Assembly (NCBI RefSeq): GCF_000717715.1
Contig: NZ_JOAI01000032.1
Coordinates: 1 to 64,000, forward strand
Origin: Streptomyces sp. NRRL B-24484
GTDB lineage: Bacteria > Actinomycetota > Actinomycetes > Streptomycetales > Streptomycetaceae
Direction of reading: 5' to 3'
DNA: 64,000 bases
The translations under genes and the position numbers were made by a program. Positions 1 through 7,391 of the stretch are shown here, one piece after another (the first letter of the stretch is position 1; each line of letters starts with the position of its first letter). Below the pieces are notes generated by a model. It ran no database searches, was not told the origin of the DNA, and saw only the letters and a program-made list of their open reading frames with translations.

Positions 1-75
1 GCCACGCGGTACGACAAGTTGGCCGTGCGCTACGAGGCGACCGTGCTGGTCGCGGCCATCAACGAATGGCTCTGA
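1..75 (+). pseudogene. 3' end of an IS5-family-type transposase gene
   Basis: The window opens inside a reading frame that gives 24 residues and a TGA stop, ending in YEATVLVAAINEWL. That ending is familiar from the C-terminus of IS5-family (DDE) transposases of streptomycetes. Only the last codons are visible, so it cannot be said whether the gene is whole to the left. The IS256 inverted repeat starts 37 bases downstream, so mobile elements are nested or adjacent here. The family call rests on recall of a short tail and is moderate. Confidence 0.55.
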
Positions 76-112
76 CCAGCACTTTCGAAACACGCCCTAA
101 GGCACAGGTCGT

Positions 113-131
113 GTCCCATGAAGTGGTGTAG
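113..131 (+). repeat. IS256-type left terminal inverted repeat
   Basis: GTCCCATGAAGTGGTGTAG; its reverse complement matches 2727-2745 at 15 of 19 positions (five outer and ten inner bases identical, four in between differing). It lies just beyond the 3' end of the split transposase gene, as expected for a transposon end. Confidence 0.7.
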
Positions 132-256
132 TGGTCGTGCGCCAACAGTCATGAAGTGGGCGGGAGTTCGTCTCGGCCAGGGTTGGCGGGGTAGATCTTC
201 TCCATGCTGGCCTCGGGCAGGTAGCGGCGAGGGAACGCGATCCATTCGTCGTGCTC

Positions 257-480
257 TACCTTCCTTCCTGGGCTCGCCCCAGCCATTCGTAGGGTTGGGG
301 CACCCAGGGGAGCCGGGTGTGGCTGTCGTCGTGCTGCCGATCGTGGCTCGAGATGCTTGGCCGTCCGGCTCCCCACGACGACTCGGCCGCCGATTGGGAA
401 GTGCGAGAAGGTCGCTGCGTAGAGCAATGCCGGCGAGGTCGTCCGTGGTACGCAAGGTAGGAACGACCTGATGGAGCACG
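257..480 (+). ncRNA. Candidate IS110 bridge RNA region (target and donor loops recognisable)
   Basis: This non-coding left end precedes an IS110 transposase, where IS110-group elements are known to encode a bridge RNA. Guide-like segments match the real junctions. TCGTCGTGCT (326-335) equals the left target (246-255). CTCGAG (347-352) contains TCGAG, the complement of the right target CTCGA (1697-1701). ATTGGGAAG (393-401) equals the element's right end (1685-1693). GTAGAG (419-424) is the exact complement of core plus left end CTCTAC (254-259). The order target loop then donor loop fits the known IS621 design. The donor-left match is offset from the core by three bases, which is unexplained. 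The RNA ends are not defined. Confidence 0.75.
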
Positions 481-1677
481 ATGAGCCGGATATGGGTGGG
501 AACCGACTGCGGCAAGACCCACCACCACTGCCTGGTCCTCGATAGTGAGGGCGAGGTCCTGTTGTCGCGGCGGGTGGCCAACGACGAGCCGGAGCTGTTG
601 CAGGTGATCGCCGACGTGCTGGGCCTCGCCGGCGGCACTGCGGTGACGTGGGCCCTGGACATGACGGGCGGCGAGCCCAACCTGCTGATCGCGTTGCTGG
701 CCGCCCACGGCCAGGAGCGGGTCTATATCCCCGGTATCGCGGTCAACCGAGCCACCGATGGCTACCGCGGCGCGGGCAAGACGGACGCCCGCGATGCCCG
801 GGTGATTGCTGACCAGGCCAGGATGCGCCGCGACCTGCTGCCCGTCCGCCTCGATGATGAAGCTGTCGTCGAACTGCGTCTGCTCACCGACTACCGGGCC
901 GACCTTGTCGCCGAGCGGACCCGTGCCACCAACCGCCTGCGCTCCCTGCTGAACAGCATGTTCCCCGCTCTGGAACGGGCTCTCGACCTTGGCAACACCG
1001 GGCCGCTGCGGCTGCTGACGGGCTACCAGACGCCGGCGGCGATCCGTCGCGCGGGCGCCCGACGCCTCGCAACGTGGTTGCGGAACCGGAAGGTCTACTC
1101 CCCGGACGCTCTCGCGGCGAAGGCCGTCGAGGCCGCCGGGCGGCAGCACACCGCCGTCGCCGGGGAGAAAGCGATCGCGAAGATGGTCCACACCTTGGCG
1201 GAGGAGGTGATGGCCCTCAACGAGAAGATCACCGAGACCGACGAGCTCATCGAGGGCCGGTTTCGCGAGCACGAACTCGCCGAAGTGATCAGCTCCATGC
1301 CTGGAATAGGTCCGACCCTGGGGGCTGAGTTCCTCGCCGCTGTCGGCGGCAGCCTGGACGCCTTCCCCACGGCGGACCGCCTCGCGGCCTTCGCCGGCGT
1401 GGCTCCGGCTCCCCGGGACTCGGGCAAGGTCAGTGGCAACCTGCACCGCCCGCAGCGCTATCACCGGCGCATGCAGCGCGTCTTCTATACCTCCGCGCTG
1501 GTCAGCATCCGTTGCGATCCCAACTCCCGTGCCTTCTATGACCGCAAGCGCGCCGAGGGCAAGCGGCACGTCCAGGCCGTGCTGGCCCTCGCCCGCCGCC
1601 GAGTCAACGTTCTGTGGGCCCTGATTCGTGACGGCCGGTGCTACCAGGTCACACCGCCCGTCACCACGGCGGCTTGA
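481..1677 (+). CDS. IS110-family transposase (DEDD recombinase)
   Basis: This 398-residue protein is a normal length for IS110. The N-terminal RuvC-like DEDD domain begins MSRIWVGTDCGKTHHH with the first Asp at residue 9, and carries the family stretch KTDARDARVIADQAR. The C-terminal Transposase_20 domain shows MPGIGPTLGAEFLAAVGG and AFAGVAPAPRDSGK, then the usual ending region with the catalytic serine context. IS110 enzymes recombine a circular donor with a short core target guided by a bridge RNA. No frameshift or stop is present, so the enzyme may be active. The start ATG follows directly on the non-coding bridge-RNA region. Confidence 0.95.
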   Translation: MSRIWVGTDCGKTHHHCLVLDSEGEVLLSRRVANDEPELLQVIADVLGLAGGTAVTWALDMTGGEPNLLIALLAAHGQERVYIPGIAVNRATDGYRGAGKTDARDARVIADQARMRRDLLPVRLDDEAVVELRLLTDYRADLVAERTRATNRLRSLLNSMFPALERALDLGNTGPLRLLTGYQTPAAIRRAGARRLATWLRNRKVYSPDALAAKAVEAAGRQHTAVAGEKAIAKMVHTLAEEVMALNEKITETDELIEGRFREHELAEVISSMPGIGPTLGAEFLAAVGGSLDAFPTADRLAAFAGVAPAPRDSGKVSGNLHRPQRYHRRMQRVFYTSALVSIRCDPNSRAFYDRKRAEGKRHVQAVLALARRRVNVLWALIRDGRCYQVTPPVTTAA

Positions 1678-2726
1678 CATCAGCATTGGGAAGCATCTCG
1701 AACAGCACGGCGGTGACCAGCCGCAGGAGCGCGTCGTCGTTGGGGAAGACCTGGACGACGTCGGTGCGACGCTTGATCTCGCGGTTGATCCGTTCCAGCG
1801 GGTTGGTGGACTGGATCTTCTTCCAATGTCGTTCGGGGAAGGCGGCGAAGGCGGTCAGGTCGTCCTTGGCCTCCAGCAGCATCTGGCTGACCTTGGGGAA
1901 CTGCTTGCCGAGCATCTCGGCGACGGTGTCGAGCTGGGCCCGGACCGCGGCTTCCGCCGGCTGGGCGAAGATCGTGCGGATCGTCGCGGCGACCATCTCA
2001 CCGGCATCCTTCGGGATCACCGCGAAGGCGTTCCTCAGGAAGTGAACCCGGCAGCGCTGGTAGGCGGCGCCGAGCATGACCTTGCGGATCGCCTTGACCA
2101 GACCGCTGTGATGGTCGCCGATGACCAGCCGGACCCCGGCCAGCCCGCGTTCGCGTAGGGAGCGCAGGAACTCGGTCCAGAACATCTCGGTCTCGCTGTC
2201 GCCCACCATCAGGCCGAGCACTTCCCGGCCGCCGTCCTCGGTGATGCCGGTGGCGACGACCACGGCCCGGGAGACGATCTGGTGGTTCACCCGCGCCTTG
2301 CAGTAGGTCGCGTCGAGGTAGACGTAGGGGAAGCGGGTGTGGCCGAGCGGCCGGTCGCGGAAGGCGGTGAGCTGTTCGTCCAGGTCCTGGCAGATCCTGA
2401 AGACCTCGCTCTTGGAGATCCCGGTGTCCGCGCCGAGGGCCTTGACCAGGTCGTCGACCGAGCGGGTGGACACGCCCAGGACGTAGGCCTCCATGATGAC
2501 CGCGTAGAGCGCCTGGTCGATCGCCTCGGCCTCGATCAACTCCTGCAGCATCCGCTGGGCGAGCGCCCTGATCAACTCGATTCCATCCGCCGTACGCAAT
2601 GACTCCATGAGGCGGAGTAGGTCAGACTGGGACAAGGCCATCGCGCACCTCTCACTCAACGAGCCTTCCTACTCGGAGAGTTGCGCGATGGCTCCTTCAT
2701 GACCAGGGGTTACACCAAGATCCCTG

Positions 2727-2745
2727 CTACACCACTCGGCGGGAC
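2727..2745 (-). repeat. IS256-type right terminal inverted repeat
   Basis: CTACACCACTCGGCGGGAC, partner of the repeat at 113-131. It sits about 85 bases upstream of the transposase start codon (2641), a usual distance for this family. Confidence 0.7.
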
Positions 2746-3001
2746 GCCATCAAGGCACATTTCCAGCCGGCAGGACGCGGTCCGGGACTCACCCCCGATC
2801 AGACCTCACGTCCCGGCGTCAGCGCTCAAGCCCATCAAGTGCACCTTTCCGCCAGCTGCGGCTCTCGGCGACGTCGGCCAGGATCGTTCGATCCAGCGGA
2901 CCGGTGTGGTGCCTGGTGCAGGAGGCAGAATCGAAGAAGAGCCGACCTCTACGTGAGCTGTGGGCCCGGTTCGTCCGTCTCCGTGCGCCCAGGAGGACAT
3001 C

Positions 3002-3661
3002 ATGGATAAGAACGCTGCAGGCCCAGCCGATCCCGAGGTCCTGCACCGAATCGAAGTCCGGCGCAAGCAACTCGGGATCGCGGAGGAGGAGCTGGCACGC
3101 CGGGTGCGCATGTCACCGGCCTACTTCCACGATCTTTTCGAAGCCCCAGCCGACTTCGACCCGGGCGGCCTGCTGCGCATCGCAACGGAGCTGGGCATGA
3201 GCTACGGGGAACTGGTGGAAGGCCGCAGCGACGCTCCTCCCGGACAGCATGGGCCAGCCCAGAACCCCGTTCTCATGAGACTGGCATCCGGGGAATGCTG
3301 GGGGCAACTAGGCACCCATGGAATCGGCCGAGTTGCCATCTGTGGCCATCAAGGCCCTGCCGTGCTTCCGGTGAACTACCTCGTCGACGGCACGACGATC
3401 GTCTACCGGACCGACCCGGCGCGGGCTGCAGCCGTCGGGCCCGGCGACGAGCTTTCCTTTCAGGTGGATCACTTCGACGAGTACCAACGTGGTGGCTGGA
3501 GCGTCCTCATCACCGGCACGGCCGAGCACGTGGACGATCCGGATGTCGTCCAGCATCTCGCTGCGCAACCCGGCGGAGAGTCCTGGGCTGGTGGTGACCG
3601 ACGCCTGTGGATCCGCATCATTCCTTCCGAGATCAGCGGTCGTCGGGTGCACGGTCTGTGA
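3002..3661 (+). CDS. HTH plus pyridoxamine 5'-phosphate oxidase-like protein
   Basis: A 219-residue protein in two parts. Residues 12-75 resemble a small XRE-like helix-turn-helix (RRKQLGIAEEELARRVRMS, then a LLRIATELGMSYGELVEG stretch). Residues 80-219 resemble the FMN-binding split-barrel of the PNPOX/NimA-like family: LASGECWGQLGTHGIGRVAI, then AVLPVNYLVDGTTIVYRTDP and GWSVLITGTAEHV. These HTH-flavin fusions are common in actinomycetes; they are inferred to bind FMN or F420 and reduce small molecules, but the substrate is unknown. The ATG at 3002 is chosen because AGGAGG lies 6-11 bases upstream. It stands alone between mobile-element debris and pseudogenes. Confidence 0.8.
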   Translation: MDKNAAGPADPEVLHRIEVRRKQLGIAEEELARRVRMSPAYFHDLFEAPADFDPGGLLRIATELGMSYGELVEGRSDAPPGQHGPAQNPVLMRLASGECWGQLGTHGIGRVAICGHQGPAVLPVNYLVDGTTIVYRTDPARAAAVGPGDELSFQVDHFDEYQRGGWSVLITGTAEHVDDPDVVQHLAAQPGGESWAGGDRRLWIRIIPSEISGRRVHGL

Positions 3662-3914
3662 CACGCCGGGTGCCATCAGGGGCTGGTCCCACCGATACCG
3701 CCGGATACAGTGGGCTGCATCCCGCGGTGCATTGCGTCCGCGCGCGGCCGGCGGCGTCAACGGCTGGTCTACCCCGTAGCGAGCGGATGTGCGATGGCGG
3801 GGTACGGCGAGCCAGGTCCCGCAGCCACTCGACCGGGTGCACGTCCTCCTTGCGCATCCCCGCCGCCAGACGCGGTCGACGGGCACCTCGCTGAAGCGCT
3901 GGTTGTCGATCCGC

Positions 3915-4322
3915 GGTCACGAACAGGTTCGGCCGATCCACCAACCACCACAGCGCCCGCGCCTCAGCCACGGTGCGCGCGTATCGTGCGCCAGCCTTGG
4001 ATCCACCTCGATCGACACCCGCCCGTCGGGCCGTCGGTGGCCTCGCACACCGATCGCAGCACGTCACAGGCCCAGCGCACATCGGAGGTGGTCAGCATGC
4101 GCAGCGACTCCTCCATCCCACCCGGCGGGAGGCCAGCTCGCTGATCTGACGGTCATAGCGGTCGCTGCCCCCGATGGCCCGGGCGAAGATCGTCGGGTTG
4201 GTCGCCACCCCGACCACGTGCCGCTCGCGCACCGTTCGGGCCAGGCTGGCGTCGACCAGCCGTTCCCGGCTCAGGTCGTCCAGCCAGATCGACACCCCGG
4301 CCTCGCTCAGCCGGTAGACCAT
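3915..4322 (-). pseudogene. Remnant of a transaldolase gene, frameshifted
   Basis: On the minus strand, successive fragments in different frames resemble transaldolase (Tal, pentose phosphate pathway). The N-terminal part is SEAGVSIWLDDLSRERL and HVVGVATNPTIFARAIGG (frame starting 4322). Then ESLRMLTTSDVRWACDVLR appears in a second frame, VSIEVDPRLAHDT in a third, and ARALWWLVDRPNLF in another. At least three frame changes occur in 400 bases and the catalytic C-terminal half is absent, so this is a decayed fragment. Its presence suggests that chromosomal sugar-metabolism DNA was once captured here. Confidence 0.75.
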
Positions 4323-4455
4323 GTCCTCCTCCGCGCCCCTGGGGCAACACGGGCAGGCACCCCTCGGCCAGCATCACCGCCCCGGCGCGGCAGCGCAGGT
4401 CGAAGAACGCCCATCCCGGTGATCCCTACAGAGGTCACTGTCCGTATACACGCGG

Positions 4456-4914
4456 TGGAGACATTCGGCAGAATCGAGTATTGCTCGCCGCCAGCAGCCG
4501 GTGATCGCCGTGGACCGGTCCGCATCCAACAGTCTGCGGACCGTGGTGCGCTGGCACCCCATTCTCGGCTGGTCCGAGGAGCAGGTGTGGAAGCGGATCG
4601 CCGAGTCGGGCGTGCGCTACCACTGGGCGCACGACGCCGGCATGGAGAGATTGTCATGTTCATTGTGTGTGCTGGCCACACAGAAGGACTTGGTCCTCGC
4701 CGCGCGCCTGCGCCGGCCGCTGGCGGCGGAGTACGCGGAGGCGGAGAAGCGCATGGGACATCGGTTCCAGGCGGCACGGTCGATCGCTTCGGTGCTGGCG
4801 GAGGCCGATGCACTGAACGCGGAGTTCGGGCCGGTGACCTGGCAGCGGGGTGACGCGCTGCGTCGGCACCTGGGCGAGGCGTACGCGCGTTCCTACTTGG
4901 CGCTGGCCGCATAA
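4456..4914 (+). pseudogene. N-terminally truncated PAPS-reductase-family protein
   Basis: The readable frame resembles the C-terminal half of actinobacterial phosphoadenosine phosphosulfate reductase-like (adenine nucleotide alpha-hydrolase) proteins: PVIAVDRSASNSLRTVVRWHPI, then GWSEEQVWKRIAESG, and RLSCSLCVLATQKDL with a CxxC pair, followed by a helical end (AEYAEAEKRMGHRF). The N-terminal nucleotide-binding SGGKDS loop is missing and upstream DNA is unrelated, so the gene is probably a remnant. A shortened protein could still start at the GTG at 4501 (137 residues), but it would lack the ATP site. It borders the transaldolase remnant. Confidence 0.7.
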
Positions 4915-4927
4915 GCGCCTTTCAATT

Positions 4928-4948
4928 GTGGTATGCTTCTAACTGTCG
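4928..4948 (+). promoter_or_regulatory. Promoter-like motif shared with 6365-6384
   Basis: The segment GTGGTATGCTTCTAACTGTC, one base longer than its partner, lies about 80 bases upstream of the gene at 5026. The same motif, GTGGTAGCTTCTACCTGTCG, precedes the gene at 6426. TATGCT or TAGCTT would serve as a -10 element. The shared sequence reaches past the -10 into the early transcript, so it may also be an operator. Confidence 0.55.
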
Positions 4949-5025
4949 GCAAGGGCCGGCCCCGGGCGGTGGTGGCACACCGCCCGGGCACTCGATCCAA
5001 ATCCTTAACCCACCCGGGAGGACGC

Positions 5026-6045
5026 ATGTCCACCACCGAGACCGTGGAGCCGCCCGACGTGGGCGTCCGCCTCGACGTCCAGTTCCACCGCCGCTCCCCC
5101 ACCCTGCTGGTCCTGCAGGCCACCGTCGTACTGCCCTGGGGCAGGGAGCAGTTTGCGTTGGCGATGCCGACCGCACCGCAGGGAAGCGCCGCGTGGCAGT
5201 GCGCCCAGATCGCGCTGTACCTGCACACGGTCCGCGAAGGTGCTGTCGAGCCGGGCGCGGCCGCCCTTCGCGATTTCCTGATCGCGCGGCCCAGCGCGCC
5301 GACCTTCGTGTGGGACTACCGACGTGAACCGCTGCACGACAGGCGAGTGGAGTGCCTGCTGAACCTGGTGGTCGAACCGCATTCCAAGGGGGTATGGCCG
5401 GGCGCGTCGCTGGTGGTCATCGAGTGCGAGCGGGGCCCGGCCGGGTTCTACCGGAAGCGGAGCTGGGGAGGAGCCCGCGAGATCGCCAGGGAGGCGCTGG
5501 GCGAGATCGAGGGTGAGCGAGACGCGCTGCTCGCCCTGAGCAACCGGCTGAAGTCCCCCGCCCTGACGAGTCTGGCCGAGGACGCGGCCGCCCTGGCCGA
5601 CCAGGTCGCCCTTGTGTGGCAGGCGGTCCATGGCGACGAACAGCGAGCCCACGCCAAGCGCGCCCGGGCTGCGGTGCGCGGCGCCGCAGCGGTCGAGCCC
5701 GAGGAGCAGACGACGATCCTTCTCTCCCCCGAGGCCCCGCTCGTCCTGAACGGCACCATTGCCCATGTGTCGCAGGTCGAAGACAAGGGGGAGAAGGTCA
5801 CACGGCTCCTTCTTGAGCCCGACAAAGTGCACCGGGAGGACCTGGCCGCCGTTCCCGGGCAGTTGATGTGCCGCCTGGAGGGTCGGCTCGCGGACCAGGC
5901 CGCCCGGTCCGGGCTTCAGCCGGGCGACCGGGTGGCGGTCTGCGGCCGCCTGGAGGTCCGCCATTACCGCGCGTCGGACGGGATCCCGCGCTCGGGCCTC
6001 GTTCTTGCCGCCGAGGGCTTCGGCTTCGGCGCCTTCACAGGCTGA
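5026..6045 (+). CDS. Hypothetical protein with C-terminal OB-fold-like domain
   Basis: A 339-residue soluble protein. Roughly residues 1-230 match no family I recognise; they include a helical, acidic-basic middle (REIAREALGEIEGERDALL). Residues about 240-339 look like a single-stranded-DNA-binding OB-fold: VLNGTIAHVSQVEDKGEKV, then a segment like QPGDRVAVCGRLEVRHYRAS that resembles the GDRVVVVGRL strand of SSB proteins. A role in plasmid DNA metabolism is inferred. The ATG at 5026 has GGGAGG at 5017-5022. It is the first gene behind the shared promoter motif at 4928 and may be co-regulated with the gene at 6426. Confidence 0.65.
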   Translation: MSTTETVEPPDVGVRLDVQFHRRSPTLLVLQATVVLPWGREQFALAMPTAPQGSAAWQCAQIALYLHTVREGAVEPGAAALRDFLIARPSAPTFVWDYRREPLHDRRVECLLNLVVEPHSKGVWPGASLVVIECERGPAGFYRKRSWGGAREIAREALGEIEGERDALLALSNRLKSPALTSLAEDAAALADQVALVWQAVHGDEQRAHAKRARAAVRGAAAVEPEEQTTILLSPEAPLVLNGTIAHVSQVEDKGEKVTRLLLEPDKVHREDLAAVPGQLMCRLEGRLADQAARSGLQPGDRVAVCGRLEVRHYRASDGIPRSGLVLAAEGFGFGAFTG

Positions 6046-6364
6046 CCCAGGAGGAGGGCTTCCGGCCGCGTGGGCCGGCCGGGGTTTCCGGCGGCCGGCC
6101 CACGCTTGCCAGGCATGTCCACCGCGGGATACCGGGGCCTGCACGCACCGTTCCGAGCCCCACCTCGGTCGTCCCGCAGTACTCAATTATGGGATCTGCT
6201 GCTCAGTACGGCCGGCGCCCTACCGGAAGGCAGGCAAGGCCAGCATGGCGCGATTCCGCACGTCAGGGACGGGATTCTCCGAGCCAGTAGCACTTGATCA
6301 TCGCGGCAAGGGCCTACCGGTTCAACGGCCGGCCTCGCCTGCCCACTTTCGCAAGACTCTAAAT
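6046..6364 (+). other. Intergenic region without a supported gene
   Basis: About 320 bases. It starts with a GC-rich inverted stretch just after the stop (CCGGCCG...CGGCCGG around 6061-6100), which could end transcription. The rest shows no codon bias or recognisable motif until the promoter-like repeat at 6365. Confidence 0.5.
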
Positions 6365-6384
6365 GTGGTAGCTTCTACCTGTCG
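6365..6384 (+). promoter_or_regulatory. Promoter-like motif shared with 4928-4948
   Basis: GTGGTAGCTTCTACCTGTCG, differing from the copy at 4928 by one missing T and one substitution. It is located about 42 bases upstream of the start at 6426. GGTAGCTTCTACC is itself a short near-palindrome, consistent with an operator. Confidence 0.55.
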
Positions 6385-6425
6385 CCCGGGGCATGTGGCC
6401 CCACCTCATCGTGAAGGAGCCCTCA

Positions 6426-7151
6426 ATGATCCCCGCCGGCCACCTGCCCGCCGACGACGAGACCGCCGCCGGCCTGTTCGGCCTGAGCGTCAGCCGCTAC
6501 CGAGCCAACAAGACCTGGGAGCAGTTCCCCACCACCGTCAAACCCCTGCAGCGGCAGGGTGCCAAGGCCCGCATCTACGATCTGGCGCAGCTGACGGTCG
6601 TAGCCCGCAACGCGAAGGCCACCAAGGAAGCCGCCAAGAAGGGCGAGGTCGCCTTCCAGGAGGAGATCCCGCTGATCTCGAGGGACCCGCAGATCCTGGT
6701 AGCGGGCGCCGCGGTCCCGACCCTGAAGGACGACGTCGAGCTCCAGGCCGGCGACCTCCTCGACCGCGACGAGGCCTACGCAGCGATCCCGGAGGCAAAC
6801 CGGCCGGCGTTCAGCACCTGGCTGAGGATGATCGCCCCGCCCAGCGGCGGCGCCAAGACGGAAGGCCCCGAGCCGACCCAGATCCTCAGCGGCAACAACC
6901 GCCTCTGGTCCTACGGGGCGATCCTCGACTGGAACTCCAAGCGGACTCCGGTGCACGCCACCGGGCACGGCTACCACCGGCCCAAGGGAACCAAGGAGAC
7001 GAAGCCGCGGGCGCACGTCGTGGCGCGCACCGAGGAAACCCGCCGGCTGCTCGCCGAGAACCCGGGCCTGACGAACGAGGACCTCGCTGCCCGCCTCGAA
7101 GTCAGCGTCCGCACCGCGGAGAAGTACCGCGCCGCGGCCGAGGAGCTCTGA
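6426..7151 (+). CDS. Putative DNA-binding protein with C-terminal helix-turn-helix
   Basis: A 241-residue protein with no signal or membrane segment. The N-terminal ~60 residues (ETAAGLFGLSVSRYRANKTW) look like a small helical, possibly MerR/excisionase-like recognition domain. The C-terminus (residues about 205-241) ends in a clear helix-turn-helix: TRRLLAENPGLTNEDLAARL followed by EVSVRTAEKYRAAAEEL. The middle contains an aromatic stretch (NNRLWSYGAILDWNS). The ATG at 6426 follows GAAGGAG at 6413-6419. It shares its promoter-like element with the OB-fold gene. A plasmid copy-control or replication-accessory role is inferred from position only. Confidence 0.65.
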   Translation: MIPAGHLPADDETAAGLFGLSVSRYRANKTWEQFPTTVKPLQRQGAKARIYDLAQLTVVARNAKATKEAAKKGEVAFQEEIPLISRDPQILVAGAAVPTLKDDVELQAGDLLDRDEAYAAIPEANRPAFSTWLRMIAPPSGGAKTEGPEPTQILSGNNRLWSYGAILDWNSKRTPVHATGHGYHRPKGTKETKPRAHVVARTEETRRLLAENPGLTNEDLAARLEVSVRTAEKYRAAAEEL

Positions 7152-7195
7152 CGCCGGCGCCGGCCCGCACGGCCGCGGGCAGCGCCGGCACCTAG

Positions 7196-7323
7196 AACTC
7201 ACCGCCCCATCAACTCGACGCACGGGTGCCTGACCTGGCCAGATACGCAAACTCACCGGTCATGCCCAAGCAAACTCACCGGGCGCAGCTGCGCCTGGCG
7301 GCGTTCTCACCGCCGAACTCACC
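7196..7323 (-). repeat. AACTCACC iteron-like array A
   Basis: Exact AACTCACC occurs at 7196-7203, 7250-7257, 7273-7280 and 7316-7323, with a variant TTCTCACC at 7304-7311. Most copies are followed by GG or GC. On the other strand this is GGTGAGTT, the same word that forms the large array at 18254-19002. The array lies just upstream of the replication-relaxation gene. Confidence 0.7.
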
Positions 7324-7391
7324 GACGGGTGATCCCGACTCGTTACCCGGGCTGCGGGCGCCGGGGAGGTTTCCGGTGAGAGCGACGGGGT

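Larger units (their letters stand above)
254..1696 (+). mobile_element. IS110-family element inserted in the IS256 transposase gene
   Basis: Rejoining the split IS256 gene gives a continuous target reading CGTCGTG-CTC-GAACAGCAC on the plus strand. CTC is present at both junctions (254-256 and 1697-1699), so the element is about 1.44 kb with a short CT core like that known for IS621. There are no terminal inverted repeats, as expected for IS110. Layout: about 220 bases of non-coding left end, the transposase gene (481-1677) and a very short right end. Confidence 0.85.
149..2641 (-). pseudogene. IS256-family transposase, disrupted (IS110 insertion plus internal deletion)
   Basis: Reading on the minus strand from the ATG at 2641 (protein start MALSQSDLL), the product is an IS256-family DDE transposase (transposase_mut family). 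Catalytic positions are still visible: the D of VYLDATYCKARV, the D of LVIGDHHSGLVKAI and the E of STNPLERINREIKRR. Two lesions are seen. First, LIEAEA runs straight into IDQALYAVIMEAY, where family members usually carry some 55-60 further residues (a polar stretch ending near FFPxxLEPRRR); this looks like an in-frame deletion. Second, after ...RLVTAVLFE the frame enters the IS110 element at 1698; the missing C-terminal part (HDEWIAFPRRYLPEASMEKIYP) lies on the other side at 149-256. The gene is therefore very probably inactive. A short read-through product ending at 1661 would lack the tail. Confidence 0.85.
113..2745 (-). mobile_element. IS256-family element, interrupted by an IS110-family element
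   Basis: Nineteen-base ends GTCCCATGAAGTGGTGTAG (113-131) and CTACACCACTCGGCGGGAC (2727-2745) are inverted copies matching at 15 of 19 positions. They bracket an IS256-type transposase gene on the minus strand. The gene is split: residues up to ...VTAVLFE are encoded at 1699-2641 and the tail starting HDEWIAFPRRYL at 149-256. The piece between is the inserted IS110 element. No flanking target duplication was recognised, so the exact outer ends are approximate. Confidence 0.8.

Noticed and set aside
256..1686. Long open frame of 476 codons on the minus strand opposite the IS110 transposase
   Set aside because: It is a shadow of the high-GC transposase gene and resembles no family; the plus-strand IS110 product is clear.
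105..2753. Target-site duplication around the IS256 element
   Set aside because: Bases next to the two inverted repeats (CAGGTCGT and GCCATCAA) do not match, so none can be claimed.
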